From G020354785 sp964461435 (lineage in GTDB: Bacteria > Bacteroidota > Bacteroidia > Bacteroidales > UBA10428): a stretch of 64,000 nucleotides of DNA. The translations under genes and the position numbers were made by a program. The notes below the pieces were generated by a model, which was not told the DNA's origin, searched no databases, and worked only from the letters and a program-made list of their open reading frames with translations. Shown one piece after another: positions 8,079 through 17,502 of the stretch; within the stretch, counting starts at the first letter, position 1, and each line of letters starts with the position of its first letter. The DNA is taken from NCBI GenBank assembly GCA_964461435.1, contig CAYWUI010000012.1:1-64000 (forward strand). The letters run 5' to 3'.

Positions 8079-9316
8079 CATATTGACTCGTGTTTTGTAC
8101 GATGGCCGCCCCCTAATGCGGTAAAACCACTGGCATTCGTAGCACCGGTATTCGGACTGGTCCAGTGCACTGTGCCGGTTTCCTTCAGTTTTCCTCCTTC
8201 GTCAGTTCCCCGCCAGTTTTCATTATTGGCTTCGCTTGCACTCATGCCAAGGTATATTTCCATTTGTTTCCATTCTTCATCGCTGGGTACATGCCAGCCA
8301 GCCGGACATACACCCTGCACTCCGCTTGGATTGGCATCAGTGCCCGAAGCGCCGTTCATAACTGCAGCCCAGGTATATAATAATCCATATGTACTTTTAT
8401 TGCCTGAATTATTACCATAAACAAACCAGTATCTTGTTGTAAAATCTCCGGAAATCTCCGTAACACCTGTCCCATCAACAAGAGGTGTGCCATTTGAATA
8501 GTGGGTAGTTTTAAGGTTTTCCGCCATCCATATCTGTTCTCCTATCCGGACTGTTGAATAAGAATTACCGTCAAAATCACTGATTTCAGAATTATCCCAC
8601 AATGTTTCAAATGAGATATGATCACCATATGCAGTTCCTGCGCTATTTGTTGCATATGCCCTTACATAATAAAGAACATCCGGTGACAAACCAACCAGCA
8701 AACTTTGAAAGGATCCTGTTGAATCCCTCGGACCTAATGAAGATTTATTGTTAACATCAATTGTTGGCGTCGCTGTTTCACTTGACCAGCAATGTCCATG
8801 TTGTGTTACCGAGGATGCACCATCACCGAGACTATTCAGACTGCCGGAAATTGTAGCACTTGATGTTGTTAAATCTAAAATAATTCCGGTGGTCACGACT
8901 GGCAAACCTGCTGATAAAGTGCGGAATGACAGAACATTACTGCTGTATTCTACTGTACCTGAATTCTGAATGTAAGCCCTGGCATAATATTTTGTGTCAG
9001 GCATAAGACCTTCCATAGTACTGATGTATGACCCGGGGGCACTTACAGGTCCATTTTTTGTCATATTTTCATTGTCTTCCGGAGAGGGCTCAGCACTTGT
9101 AGACCAGCAATGCCCATGTTGTTCAATCCCATTGCCTACATCAATTATTGTTGCATGCGCTTTTGCCGATGTACTTCAAATATCTGATATATTATCATTT
9201 CTCACCACCATAATTCTTTCTTCTTCTTTCCTGCATGAGGAAGAGGCAGAAATGATTATAAATGCAATAGACAGGACCTTTAAACCCGGTATTAAATACT
9301 TCTTAGACGGGTGCAT
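8075..9316 (-). pseudogene. Decayed FISUMP-domain lipoprotein with Fn3-like repeats
   Basis: The minus strand from the ATG at 9316 encodes a lipoprotein signal (hydrophobic stretch ending SASSSC), then meets an in-frame TGA at 9176-9178. The same frame continues at once with family-like sequence. Two fibronectin-like repeats follow, each with a QHGHCWS motif. A Fibrobacter-paralogous (FISUMP) domain then starts at DFDGNSYSTVRIGEQIWM and includes CPAGWHVPSDEEW. It stops after SGFTAL, where the family normally carries about 60 more residues including a WWSST motif, so the C-terminus is lost next to the GntR gene. An open frame of 329 residues remains from an internal ATG at 9064. A point nonsense plus a 3' truncation is the simplest reading; sequencing error at the TGA is possible. 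Confidence 0.75.
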
Positions 9317-9523
9317 CTTGATATAAAGATTTTCATAATTGATTTAAGATAATAGTTATATTGTTTATAACTTATTTTAAGATTTCAGGTTAACAAATTT
9401 AAGTGAATATGAAGCCATTATCAAAATAAATTGCTTAATAATTGTCAAAATTTCCTCTATATTGCCCTCCCTGAAAATAAAACAGTTCGGTATCAGAAAA
9501 AGCATTCCTTGCGTTGGCTTTTT

Positions 9524-10141
9524 TTACCTTTTAAAAATCAGGGTTTTTGCCTTTTCCAGTTCCTGTTCAATGATGGTGTGTGGCCTGTCGGGGAATATGT
9601 CAAGCTCAAGGTTTGCCCCCATTCTTTTAAGCTGCAGCTGGGTTTCAAAAGAACGGCTCAACGGTATGTGAGGATCATTGTTGCCGTTACTCAGGTAAAT
9701 ACTGGTTCCGTTAAAATGGCCTTTGTAGTTTTCAAGTTGGAGTTCGCTGCCAATCAATCCGCCTGTAAAAGATACTACACCGCCGTACCTGCGGGCAAAG
9801 CGTGCAGCAACCTCTGCCGTGAGACAGGCTCCCTGAGAAAATCCCATGAGGTATATATTGTCCGCAGGAAGGTTTTCTTGTATATTTTGAAGAAGCTTAT
9901 GTAAAATATCAATTGCACTGCTCAGCCATGGTTCATTCTGCTCAACCGGGGCCATAAAACTGTATGGATACCATATGTAATTAGTAGCTTGCGGGGCCGC
10001 AATATACCATGTCTCATCCGTGAAAATGGCTGCCAATGAAAGAATATCATGAGCTGTTGCTCCCCTGCCGTGTACAAGTATCAAAGCATTCTTTGCTTTA
10101 TTTAACGGACTGCCTTTCTCTATGATATTATAGGAGTGCAT
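9524..10141 (-). CDS. Alpha/beta hydrolase, phospholipase/carboxylesterase family (MhqD-like)
   Basis: A 205-residue cytosolic hydrolase of the small carboxylesterase group. The oxyanion segment is LVHGRGA near residue 23. The nucleophile is Ser102 in GFSQGA, the acid is probably Asp156 in NGNNDPHIPL, and the base is His188 in RPHTI. Its start codon overlaps the stop of the upstream dioxygenase-like gene in a TAATG arrangement, so the two are translationally coupled. In Bacillus the same pair of families (MhqD with MhqE/MhqO/MhqA) forms the quinone-detoxification regulon. By analogy this enzyme may hydrolyse products of quinone or electrophile breakdown; that is inference from context. Confidence 0.85.
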   Translation of the reverse strand: MHSYNIIEKGSPLNKAKNALILVHGRGATAHDILSLAAIFTDETWYIAAPQATNYIWYPYSFMAPVEQNEPWLSSAIDILHKLLQNIQENLPADNIYLMGFSQGACLTAEVAARFARRYGGVVSFTGGLIGSELQLENYKGHFNGTSIYLSNGNNDPHIPLSRSFETQLQLKRMGANLELDIFPDRPHTIIEQELEKAKTLIFKR

Positions 10142-11097
10142 TAATTGCTGAATATATCAATTTTCATTGAAATTGTTACAAGCCCTTTTTCAATATCTTC
10201 CCTGTTCTGTTCTTCCCATGGGGGCAATTTAAGCGTTTCGCCTAAATGTTCGGGTTCTTCATCAATGGCAAATCCGGGTGGTATTGTGGCTACTTCAAAT
10301 AATATACCACCGGGTTCGCGGAAGTAGATTGAATGAAAATACTGCCTGTCTATAACGAGAGTTGGGTTAAATCCGCCGCCAATGAGTCTTTCACGCACTT
10401 CCATCTGGTCTGCATTATCTGGTGTGGCAAAAGCCACATGATGGACCGTCCCGCTGCCGCCAAGTCCCCATTTACTATTGTGATGACTCAGTATATCCAC
10501 TATACCACCTGCTTTGCCGTAAGGTGAAAAGCGAAGCCTGCTGCCTGCCTCTGTAATAAGTTTGTGGTCCATTAGTCCGGTTAGCAATTGTGCAGTTCTG
10601 TCATGACTCTCTTCTGTGAGCGTAACTCCGTAGAATCCTTTAATACTATGCTCAGGGGGAATTTGTCCGGCCCCGAATCCCTCGCGCATATCGGATGTAT
10701 TGGCTACTAGCTCGATGCCGAGTCCGTCATTATCTTCAAAGTATATAAATGCTTCATCGTCAAATCGCTCCAGTGGCTTTGTGTAAGATATATTGAATTT
10801 ATCCAGCCGCTTCATCCAGTAATCAAGTGAACCGGCAGAAATTGAAAATGATGTAACGGTCAGTTGTCCTTTTCCCTTACGTCCCGGTGTAATTCCAGGG
10901 TAAATAAAAAATGTCATGATCGTTCCCGGCGAACCCTGTTCATTACCGTAATATAAATGATATATGTTAGGAGAATCAAAGTTAACTGTTTTCTTTACCA
11001 TGCGCATGCCTAATATGCCTGCATAAAAATCGAAATTCTTCTGTGCATCCGAAGCTATTGCAGTCACGTGATGCAAACCTGTTATTTTATTGATCAT
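10141..11097 (-). CDS. VOC/glyoxalase-superfamily ring-cleaving dioxygenase (MhqO-like)
   Basis: A 318-residue protein made of two vicinal-oxygen-chelate units. The first starts GLHHVTAIASD, with a metal-ligand His, and contains the VKKTVNFD segment typical of the MhqA/MhqO ring-cleaving dioxygenase group. The second starts around residue 130 and carries VHHVAFAT, followed by GILFEVAT with the second metal-ligand Glu. Such enzymes use a divalent metal and act on hydroquinone-like aromatics or thiol adducts. It is the first gene of a two-gene unit with the MhqD-like hydrolase, consistent with electrophile or quinone defence. No regulator of the MhqR or SarZ type is adjacent. Confidence 0.85.
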   Translation of the reverse strand: MINKITGLHHVTAIASDAQKNFDFYAGILGMRMVKKTVNFDSPNIYHLYYGNEQGSPGTIMTFFIYPGITPGRKGKGQLTVTSFSISAGSLDYWMKRLDKFNISYTKPLERFDDEAFIYFEDNDGLGIELVANTSDMREGFGAGQIPPEHSIKGFYGVTLTEESHDRTAQLLTGLMDHKLITEAGSRLRFSPYGKAGGIVDILSHHNSKWGLGGSGTVHHVAFATPDNADQMEVRERLIGGGFNPTLVIDRQYFHSIYFREPGGILFEVATIPPGFAIDEEPEHLGETLKLPPWEEQNREDIEKGLVTISMKIDIFSN

Positions 11098-11270
11098 ATC
11101 TTTTATTTTGTATAGATAACACAGCAGCCAATCGTTTGTTTAAAATGTTTATATGGAAAAAATAAGGAAGCGATTCAGTGCTTTTATAAAGCACATGTTC
11201 TGATATTTGTTATTATCAACACTTCTTTGTCCGGAAAAAATGAGATATATTTATATAATAAAATTTCAAA

Positions 11271-12749
11271 ATGAGGACATTAATACATAATGTGCTTATT
11301 ATTCTTATAATTTTTTTGCCGGGAGCCAGGCTGGCGGCACAGAATTACAGAACCGTCAATCCGGACAGGACAGGTTTTTTTATCAATGAATATAATAGTA
11401 TTACAAGCCTGAGAATTGACTCGGTTAGTGCTAATGGCGACGATACTATGTATTACCCTATGAAAAATATCCAGGAAATGGATTGGGATTGCTTTTCACC
11501 TTACGCTCCTTCATGGATTGGAGAAAAAATAATTATTAAAGACAATGATTATAATGTTTTCTTTAACAGGATTAATGACAGCATTAAAATAAAAACCTCA
11601 GCCGGATTGGGAGAGGAATGGCTGTGCTATATGAGTAAAGACTCATTAAAGATTTACGCCACAGTAACGAATCTTGATACACTATCATTTCTGGGTGTCA
11701 ATGACTCCGTTAAAACAATATCTTTCCAGGCATGTAATAAAGATGATGCCCGGATAGAACACACCATCAATGATAAAAAGGTGAAATTGAGCAGGAATCA
11801 CGGGCTTGTAAAAACCCTTAGCTTTTTTTTCTTTCCTGATCTTGAAGGATATTATTTCTATGATCATCATTTACAGGAGTTTAGTCTTTCCGGACTAACA
11901 AATCCCAAGATTGGTATAGACAATCTTGCATGGAAAGAAGTATATGATTTTGATGTTGGTGACGAAATTCATGTTTATTATGAAGACAATCAATGGGGCA
12001 CAGGAGGGTATGATCGCACTATTACAATTAAATCTGCTATAAAATATTTGCAAAAGGAATTAAACACTGATAGTATAATTTATCTAGTTGAAAGAAAGTG
12101 GAGAAAAGAAACACTTTGGAGTGACAGCAGTAAAGTAATTATAAAACATGATACAACCAATTCCATAATAACAGATTATCATATTTTTAATAAACTTCCG
12201 GGTGAACCTATATTTTTTGAATATGAAGCATACTCTTATTCTATGGGAATAGACCATGGCAGATTGTCAAAAACAGAACCTTCAAAATACTCATGGATTA
12301 TGGAATGGGAAGACACATGTTGGTTCATACCAGCTGGTGATGATTGCTGGCCGGATTATACTTATATTGAAGGATTGGGATGCCCATATTACTGGTGTGA
12401 ATTCTTGTCCATTGGTGGAGAAATGCAAAATAATCTCGTATACTATAAAAAAGGCGGGGAAACATGGGGGAATCCCTATGTAATCTCAGATATAGAAGAA
12501 AGCAATAATGGGCCTCCTTTTGAGCTTTATCCAAATCCGGTAAATGATATATTGTTTATTAAGACAACACAGGAAAACATTCCTTATTCTTTTTCGTTGT
12601 GGGATTTATCCGGAAAATTATTATTTGAATCTGCAGTTGAAGAGGCAGACTATTGCCTTACTGATTTTAAGTTATCTGCCGGATTATATTATTACAGGAT
12701 CATTAACAAATCAGGACGCATTAAATCAGGAAAGTTAGTATTCGAATAG
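11271..12749 (+). CDS. Secreted protein with T9SS C-terminal sorting domain, function unknown
   Basis: A 492-residue protein that I do not recognise beyond its ends. Residues 1-23 are a signal peptide (hydrophobic stretch, then ARLAAQ). The last 75 residues are a type-A T9SS sorting domain starting LYPNPVNDILF, with LSAGLYYYRI and a terminal GKLVFE strand, so it should be exported through the outer membrane and cleaved or anchored. The middle is rich in Asp, Asn, Trp and Tyr and predicted beta, without a catalytic motif that I can identify. The gene is strikingly AT-rich compared with its downstream neighbour, from which it is separated by about 70 bp. No promoter with a full match was found upstream. 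Confidence 0.75.
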   Translation: MRTLIHNVLIILIIFLPGARLAAQNYRTVNPDRTGFFINEYNSITSLRIDSVSANGDDTMYYPMKNIQEMDWDCFSPYAPSWIGEKIIIKDNDYNVFFNRINDSIKIKTSAGLGEEWLCYMSKDSLKIYATVTNLDTLSFLGVNDSVKTISFQACNKDDARIEHTINDKKVKLSRNHGLVKTLSFFFFPDLEGYYFYDHHLQEFSLSGLTNPKIGIDNLAWKEVYDFDVGDEIHVYYEDNQWGTGGYDRTITIKSAIKYLQKELNTDSIIYLVERKWRKETLWSDSSKVIIKHDTTNSIITDYHIFNKLPGEPIFFEYEAYSYSMGIDHGRLSKTEPSKYSWIMEWEDTCWFIPAGDDCWPDYTYIEGLGCPYYWCEFLSIGGEMQNNLVYYKKGGETWGNPYVISDIEESNNGPPFELYPNPVNDILFIKTTQENIPYSFSLWDLSGKLLFESAVEEADYCLTDFKLSAGLYYYRIINKSGRIKSGKLVFE

Positions 12750-12818
12750 TATATGAAAAGATAATTTATTATAACACTTTTAAATATGGAACATGCACTA
12801 ACCAATAAAAACAAAAAA

Positions 12819-14432
12819 ATGATACGAATAAAAAATGTTCTTCTAATAATTATAATTTTTCTTTTATATCAGGATTTGCTGGCTTATCCAGGGAAGGTCG
12901 TAAAATCTTTTCCATCGCCGGGGAAATTCTGCACGGGCCTTACCTATGACGGAAGTTATCTCTGGGTAGCGGATTATAAATCTGACCTTATTTATAAGCT
13001 TGATCCGGCATCAGGATCTGTCCTGCATCAAATCTCTTCGCCCGGCTTCTGGCCAATGGGATTGGCCTGGGACGGGCAGTACCTCTGGAATGTGGACTAT
13101 AAACAGAAGAACATCTTTAAAATAGATCCACTGGACGGGACCATACTTGCGGTTATCGAAGCACCGTCGGATTTTCCCGAAGGATTGGCATGGCATGATA
13201 ACACCCTGTGGGTTGGTGATGCCATGAATAATACTATTATAAAAATTGACCTGAGCGACGGGACTGCCGTTAAGGAATTTAACGGACCGGCAAGGTCGGT
13301 GAACGGACTTGCCTCGGACGGACAATACCTGTGGAGCAGTGATCGTTACAACGATGAAATATATATGATTGATCCTGAATCGGGAGAAGTGATAATTATT
13401 ATTGATTCCCCGGGTTCCTATTCAAGAGGCCTGGCATGGGACGGTAATTACCTGTGGAATACGGACTGCCAGAATGATTCAATATACCAGATTGTACGTA
13501 ACGATGACGAGATATACAGGCTGACGGATACGCGGAAGGCACGGATTACATTTACACACCAGGTTAAGGTATACGGAAAGGGAAAACTGAAAAATATTGA
13601 TGTTTTCATTGCAATACCGGGAAATATGCCCCAGCAGAAGATCCTGGATAAATCATTTGCACCTCAGCAGTACGTATTGGAAAAAGACCGCTGGCAGCAG
13701 CAGGTAGCCTCGTTTAATTACAGGGATGTATCATCAAATGAGACAGTACAATCCATCATGATAGCAGATGCGGAGATTTCTGCAATACGCTATTTTATTT
13801 TTCCCGACAAGGTAGGTCCCCTGGGATCGGTACCTGAAGATATCCGTAAACTATACACTGCCAATGGCAGCAAGTACATGACCGATGATCCGTATATACA
13901 GAAACTGGCCCGGGATATTGTTGGTGACGAGACAAATCCCTACCGGATGGCGCGCAGTATATTCGACTATGTACGCAATAACCTTGAGTATAAAATGGAG
14001 GGAGGCTGGAATGTGGCGCCTGTTGTTTTGCGGCGGGGCACCGGTTCCTGCTCTGAATACGCATTCAGCTTCATATCATTATGCCGTGCTGCAGGATTGC
14101 CGGCAAGGTATGTGGGAGCGCTCGTGGTGCGTGGCGATGATGCCAGCCTGGATGAATATTTCCACCGCTGGCCCGAGATTTACCTACCTGGTTATGGGTG
14201 GATCCCCATTGATCCGCAGGGAGGAGACAAGCCGTCAGCACGTGACCAGGCCATGAGCATAGGCAACCTGCCAAACCGTTTCCTTATTACTACACAGGGA
14301 GGAGGTGATTCAGAATACCTGGGGTGGTATTATAATTGTGATGAGAAGTACCAGTTCGATCCGCAGGTTGAAGTTAACATAGAAGCATTCGGTGAATGGG
14401 AACCTCTTTTAATAACCCCTTCAAAGCAATGA
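12819..14432 (+). CDS. Secreted beta-propeller plus transglutaminase-like protein
   Basis: An exported protein of about 537 residues. I chose the ATG at 12819 because it directly precedes a signal peptide (MIRIKNVLL, then a hydrophobic run); an in-frame ATG at 12786 only adds a polar 11-residue tail. Five tandem units of about 46 residues follow, each with G(L)AWDGxYLW and IYKIDP-type motifs, resembling NHL/YVTN-type propeller blades. A linker then leads to a transglutaminase-like core with catalytic Cys (GSCSEYA), His (YFHRWPEIYLPG) and Asp (GWIPIDPQ). Numbered from 12786 these are Cys422, His460 and Asp476. Likely a peptidase or cross-linker acting on cell-surface material recognised by the propeller. 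The gene is much GC-richer than the preceding one. Confidence 0.8.
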   Translation: MIRIKNVLLIIIIFLLYQDLLAYPGKVVKSFPSPGKFCTGLTYDGSYLWVADYKSDLIYKLDPASGSVLHQISSPGFWPMGLAWDGQYLWNVDYKQKNIFKIDPLDGTILAVIEAPSDFPEGLAWHDNTLWVGDAMNNTIIKIDLSDGTAVKEFNGPARSVNGLASDGQYLWSSDRYNDEIYMIDPESGEVIIIIDSPGSYSRGLAWDGNYLWNTDCQNDSIYQIVRNDDEIYRLTDTRKARITFTHQVKVYGKGKLKNIDVFIAIPGNMPQQKILDKSFAPQQYVLEKDRWQQQVASFNYRDVSSNETVQSIMIADAEISAIRYFIFPDKVGPLGSVPEDIRKLYTANGSKYMTDDPYIQKLARDIVGDETNPYRMARSIFDYVRNNLEYKMEGGWNVAPVVLRRGTGSCSEYAFSFISLCRAAGLPARYVGALVVRGDDASLDEYFHRWPEIYLPGYGWIPIDPQGGDKPSARDQAMSIGNLPNRFLITTQGGGDSEYLGWYYNCDEKYQFDPQVEVNIEAFGEWEPLLITPSKQ

Positions 14433-14441
14433 TTTAATGTT

Positions 14442-14743
14442 TTAAGCCTTTGCTTTGAATAACAACGAAGTAATCAATTCAATAAGTAATCCGTATACCA
14501 TTCCCAGTACAATTGTCCAGATGAACATACCTGCTTTACCAAAGTCGGGGTTCTCAGATGCCATTAGCCCGCTAAATGCCAATGGGAGGCTAAAGATCAA
14601 TCCCATAACTAACCCGTGTATGGTCCAATGTCTTAAAGAAATACAGCTTATTCCTATAGCAAATCCTATTAAGGTCCTGCTTGCTATTATTTGTAAAGCA
14701 ATTGGTAAAGCCAGTTTTTCGGGGCCACTTGAAGCAAGGGCAT
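14442..14743 (-). pseudogene. Small membrane protein gene with probable frameshift near its start
   Basis: On the minus strand a good ribosome site (AGGAGG) is followed after a short spacer by an ATG at 14743, but that frame closes after 18 codons. The neighbouring frame is open from there to the TAA at 14442-14444. It encodes about 100 residues with three hydrophobic segments (ALPIALQIIAS, LVMGLIFSLPLAFSG, IWTIVLGMVYGLLIE) and a charged end, but has no start codon of its own. A single-base deletion around 14722, in a CCCC/AAAAA stretch, would join the two. It is either a recent frameshift or a homopolymer sequencing error. Family unknown. It lies 85 bp downstream of the DUF3160 gene on the same strand. 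Confidence 0.55.
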
Positions 14744-14827
14744 AATTACCTCCTTTTTAATGGCTTGTGGTTTACGAATAAAGGGCGTATTATCCCGAAA
14801 AACAAAAAATATGATTGTTTTGTAATC

Positions 14828-17407
14828 CTACAATACCATAACCTTTCTTGAGAGTACTTTGCGGTCGGTTTTTATCTTAATGATATATAATCCTTTTTCC
14901 CGGCCTGTCAGATCAACCTGTATGTCATGTTCTGCAGGTGTTAATATACTGCTGAAAGGCATATCAACCAGGCTGCCGTTTGAGTTATACACCTCGACAT
15001 TTATAAAGCTTTTCCTGTTCAGCACAAACCGCAGGTGGACCATATCCGTAACCGGATTGGGAAAAGCAAGCAGGTAATCAATATCGTTGATTACAGTTGA
15101 AGGAGTAATATTTGTATAATTATATGCAGTACCTTTTAATTCCCTGCCCGGTGGCAATGTATCGCCTGTACTTCCTGCCATATACACTGCTATCCAGTCC
15201 GGACGCTCAGGTAAGTTAATCCCTGTTAGAAACTTCTCCTGCCATTCCTGGTCGGTATACCTGTAAAAATCATTTGTGACCTCATAGTGGAATGATGAAA
15301 CGGGACCGGCAAAAGCCATGAGCTGTGAAGGATTCGTGGGATTGGGAGACAGGAATACCCCGTTATTGATATTACCGTTTCCGGCATGCAGCACATGACC
15401 TACGACGAATCCATACTCGTCTGTAGGCTGCGTATGTACATCAGCTACGATATAATCCGGGCTTAATCCAAGGATATTATCGTAAAAGAGATCATTAAAC
15501 CAGCCGCTGATGGAAGGGCCGGAAGCCATATAATCATTGATCATGGTTTTAAGGAATATGACTTCATCTTCATCAATGGGTGTCCCTGCCAGTTCTTTCT
15601 GCGCTATTGATTTGAAATATTCCATTATTCCGGCATAGCCCCTGTAATAACTTACAATGTTATTATTGCTGCCAAGCTGGGTACCGTCAAACACTTCCTG
15701 GAAGAAATCAGCCGCATTATCGGCGAAAACCTGAAGCCTTTCATATAATGCCGGGTAAGGTTCGATATATGTATAGGGGTAGGAGCAGCCCGTACCGCCC
15801 GTATATGATTGTTTGCCATAAAGAATATTGTCATGCCTCAGCTCGGCCCATGAAGTCAATTGCGTATTGAGCTTTTCATGGTGCCAGGCAGTTGTTTGCA
15901 TGAAATAGGGAAGACTGCCGGATGATCCGGGCGGATTTAACTGCCGGATTGCAGAAAGCCATGTGTTGTATAATGACTGCTGCCAGAAATCTTCGTCATA
16001 GGCGTCAACCAGGTATTTCAACGAGGAAACCTTATAAGCATACTTAAATTTTTCCATCTCATCCTCCATCAGGGCCATGGCGTCTTCATTTCCGATCACA
16101 GCCATTACATCCAGAGGGTCGGGAAGGCCCCGGTAAACTTTTTTGCCATCATGAATTATCCTGTCATATACTACCTCGCTGAATATGTAAGAATCTATCA
16201 GGAATTTCTGTCCGAGCAGCTTGAATGATACAGGCAGCTTACCGGGATCAGAGGAATAAGGATCAACAAAAAAGAAATTGGACATTATCTTTTGCCCGTA
16301 ATCATCGGATGCATCCAGCGTATCCCTGAACTGTTCATACATACTGTTGTCAAATAGATCTGCCGCCCCTGCAAGCATACAATCTGTCAATCCCTTTAAT
16401 TCGTCAGGCGTCAGGTTATCATCGGGACCGACAAGGAATGTTATGATTTTCTCATGCTTATCCAGCAGTTCCTTTTTGCCGCAGGTATGTAACAATTCAT
16501 TTAACAGTATCGCCCCCAGCTGCATCCTCCGCAATTCATCCGTTGTCCAGTCCAGTTCCCACGGATTTTCAGGAGGGGCAGTCATCAGGAAATCTATTCT
16601 TCCAAGCCACATCATTGCCCTGAAATAATTTTCAAGAGTCTTTTCTCCTTCAGGTGTATAAATTATCTTATTATAGTGGCCCCGGGTTTTAAACTGGCTG
16701 AAATCAATTTTGCGTGCCCTTGATTCTGTGAAGAGGGTAGTGAATTTCAATTGTTCATCATCTATGTCCTGTATAATTTCATTATATTTTTCCGGCGTGT
16801 GAAGCTGGGGTGCATAAGTTTCATCAAGCAGCAGTGAGTATGCAACGGACACATACAGGTCAACATCAGCCAGGGCATCATCAAAACGCGGATCACTGCT
16901 GTATTTGCCGTACAAAGCCGGGTAATTGTCATACATCGCCTCCAGCAGCTCCATAAGGTTAGGTTCCAAAAACTGCCATTCAAGGGTTTGCAGAATAGCG
17001 TCGTACGAGTTGTGTAATGTATAAAGTACAAAATCAGAACTTATGAAAAGGGGCAGGTCGTGAAAATAGATATTTACGAATGCATCGGCCCAGCATTGGT
17101 TTTCCAGGCGCTGCGATACCATGAAATGGTTGTTTGCCAGCAGTCCTTCCTCGGCATCAGTAAGATTATATATATTATTTATTGTATCGTACCATGGTAT
17201 GTCAGAGGGACTGGTAGGATAATTCCGTGTTGCATAATAGACAGTTTTAGGAGGATTGTTTTCCAGTAACTGATTGCATGTAAGAGTCTTGTTCTCGTCA
17301 AGAAACTGCATATAAGTATCTTTGTCGAAAGTGCTCTGGGCCTGAAGGCTGACACTGGTTAAAATAAGAACAGATAGTGTTACCGGTATAGAATATTTTG
17401 TTCTCAT
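14828..17407 (-). CDS. DUF3160 protein with T9SS sorting domain
   Basis: An 859-residue secreted protein. A signal peptide covers residues 1-23 (ends SLQAQ). The bulk matches my memory of DUF3160: LFISSDFVLYTLHNSYDAIL near residue 115, repeated Trp/Tyr-rich helices, and a QKELAGTPIDEDE segment in the second half. The last 75 residues form a type-A T9SS sorting domain starting FPNPVTDMVHL and ending GLYIIKIKTDRKVLSRK. DUF3160 proteins are large and mostly helical, with no proven activity. The protein is therefore expected on the cell surface or outside. It stands alone, with 95 bp to the KamA gene upstream. Confidence 0.8.
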   Translation of the reverse strand: MRTKYSIPVTLSVLILTSVSLQAQSTFDKDTYMQFLDENKTLTCNQLLENNPPKTVYYATRNYPTSPSDIPWYDTINNIYNLTDAEEGLLANNHFMVSQRLENQCWADAFVNIYFHDLPLFISSDFVLYTLHNSYDAILQTLEWQFLEPNLMELLEAMYDNYPALYGKYSSDPRFDDALADVDLYVSVAYSLLLDETYAPQLHTPEKYNEIIQDIDDEQLKFTTLFTESRARKIDFSQFKTRGHYNKIIYTPEGEKTLENYFRAMMWLGRIDFLMTAPPENPWELDWTTDELRRMQLGAILLNELLHTCGKKELLDKHEKIITFLVGPDDNLTPDELKGLTDCMLAGAADLFDNSMYEQFRDTLDASDDYGQKIMSNFFFVDPYSSDPGKLPVSFKLLGQKFLIDSYIFSEVVYDRIIHDGKKVYRGLPDPLDVMAVIGNEDAMALMEDEMEKFKYAYKVSSLKYLVDAYDEDFWQQSLYNTWLSAIRQLNPPGSSGSLPYFMQTTAWHHEKLNTQLTSWAELRHDNILYGKQSYTGGTGCSYPYTYIEPYPALYERLQVFADNAADFFQEVFDGTQLGSNNNIVSYYRGYAGIMEYFKSIAQKELAGTPIDEDEVIFLKTMINDYMASGPSISGWFNDLFYDNILGLSPDYIVADVHTQPTDEYGFVVGHVLHAGNGNINNGVFLSPNPTNPSQLMAFAGPVSSFHYEVTNDFYRYTDQEWQEKFLTGINLPERPDWIAVYMAGSTGDTLPPGRELKGTAYNYTNITPSTVINDIDYLLAFPNPVTDMVHLRFVLNRKSFINVEVYNSNGSLVDMPFSSILTPAEHDIQVDLTGREKGLYIIKIKTDRKVLSRKVMVL

Positions 17408-17502
17408 GATTGTGATATAATTTAAGTAAGTTATTAAAAAATTTATTATGAATCAATCTTATGATGCAATAGCCATACTAATGGTTGCGCAGGAATTAAT
17501 TC

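Noticed and set aside
9176..9178. In-frame TGA as a selenocysteine codon
   Set aside because: The protein is a surface lipoprotein with no redox motif, no SECIS-like hairpin was seen, and the same gene is truncated at its other end.
8994..9326. A 110-codon plus-strand open frame
   Set aside because: It is the antisense shadow of the FISUMP lipoprotein, whose minus-strand frame carries signal peptide and repeat motifs.
9431..9904. A 157-codon plus-strand open frame
   Set aside because: It lies opposite the alpha/beta hydrolase gene, which has a full catalytic triad on the minus strand.
14455..14745. A 96-codon plus-strand open frame
   Set aside because: Its translation has no protein-like pattern, whereas the opposite strand encodes a convincing three-helix membrane protein.
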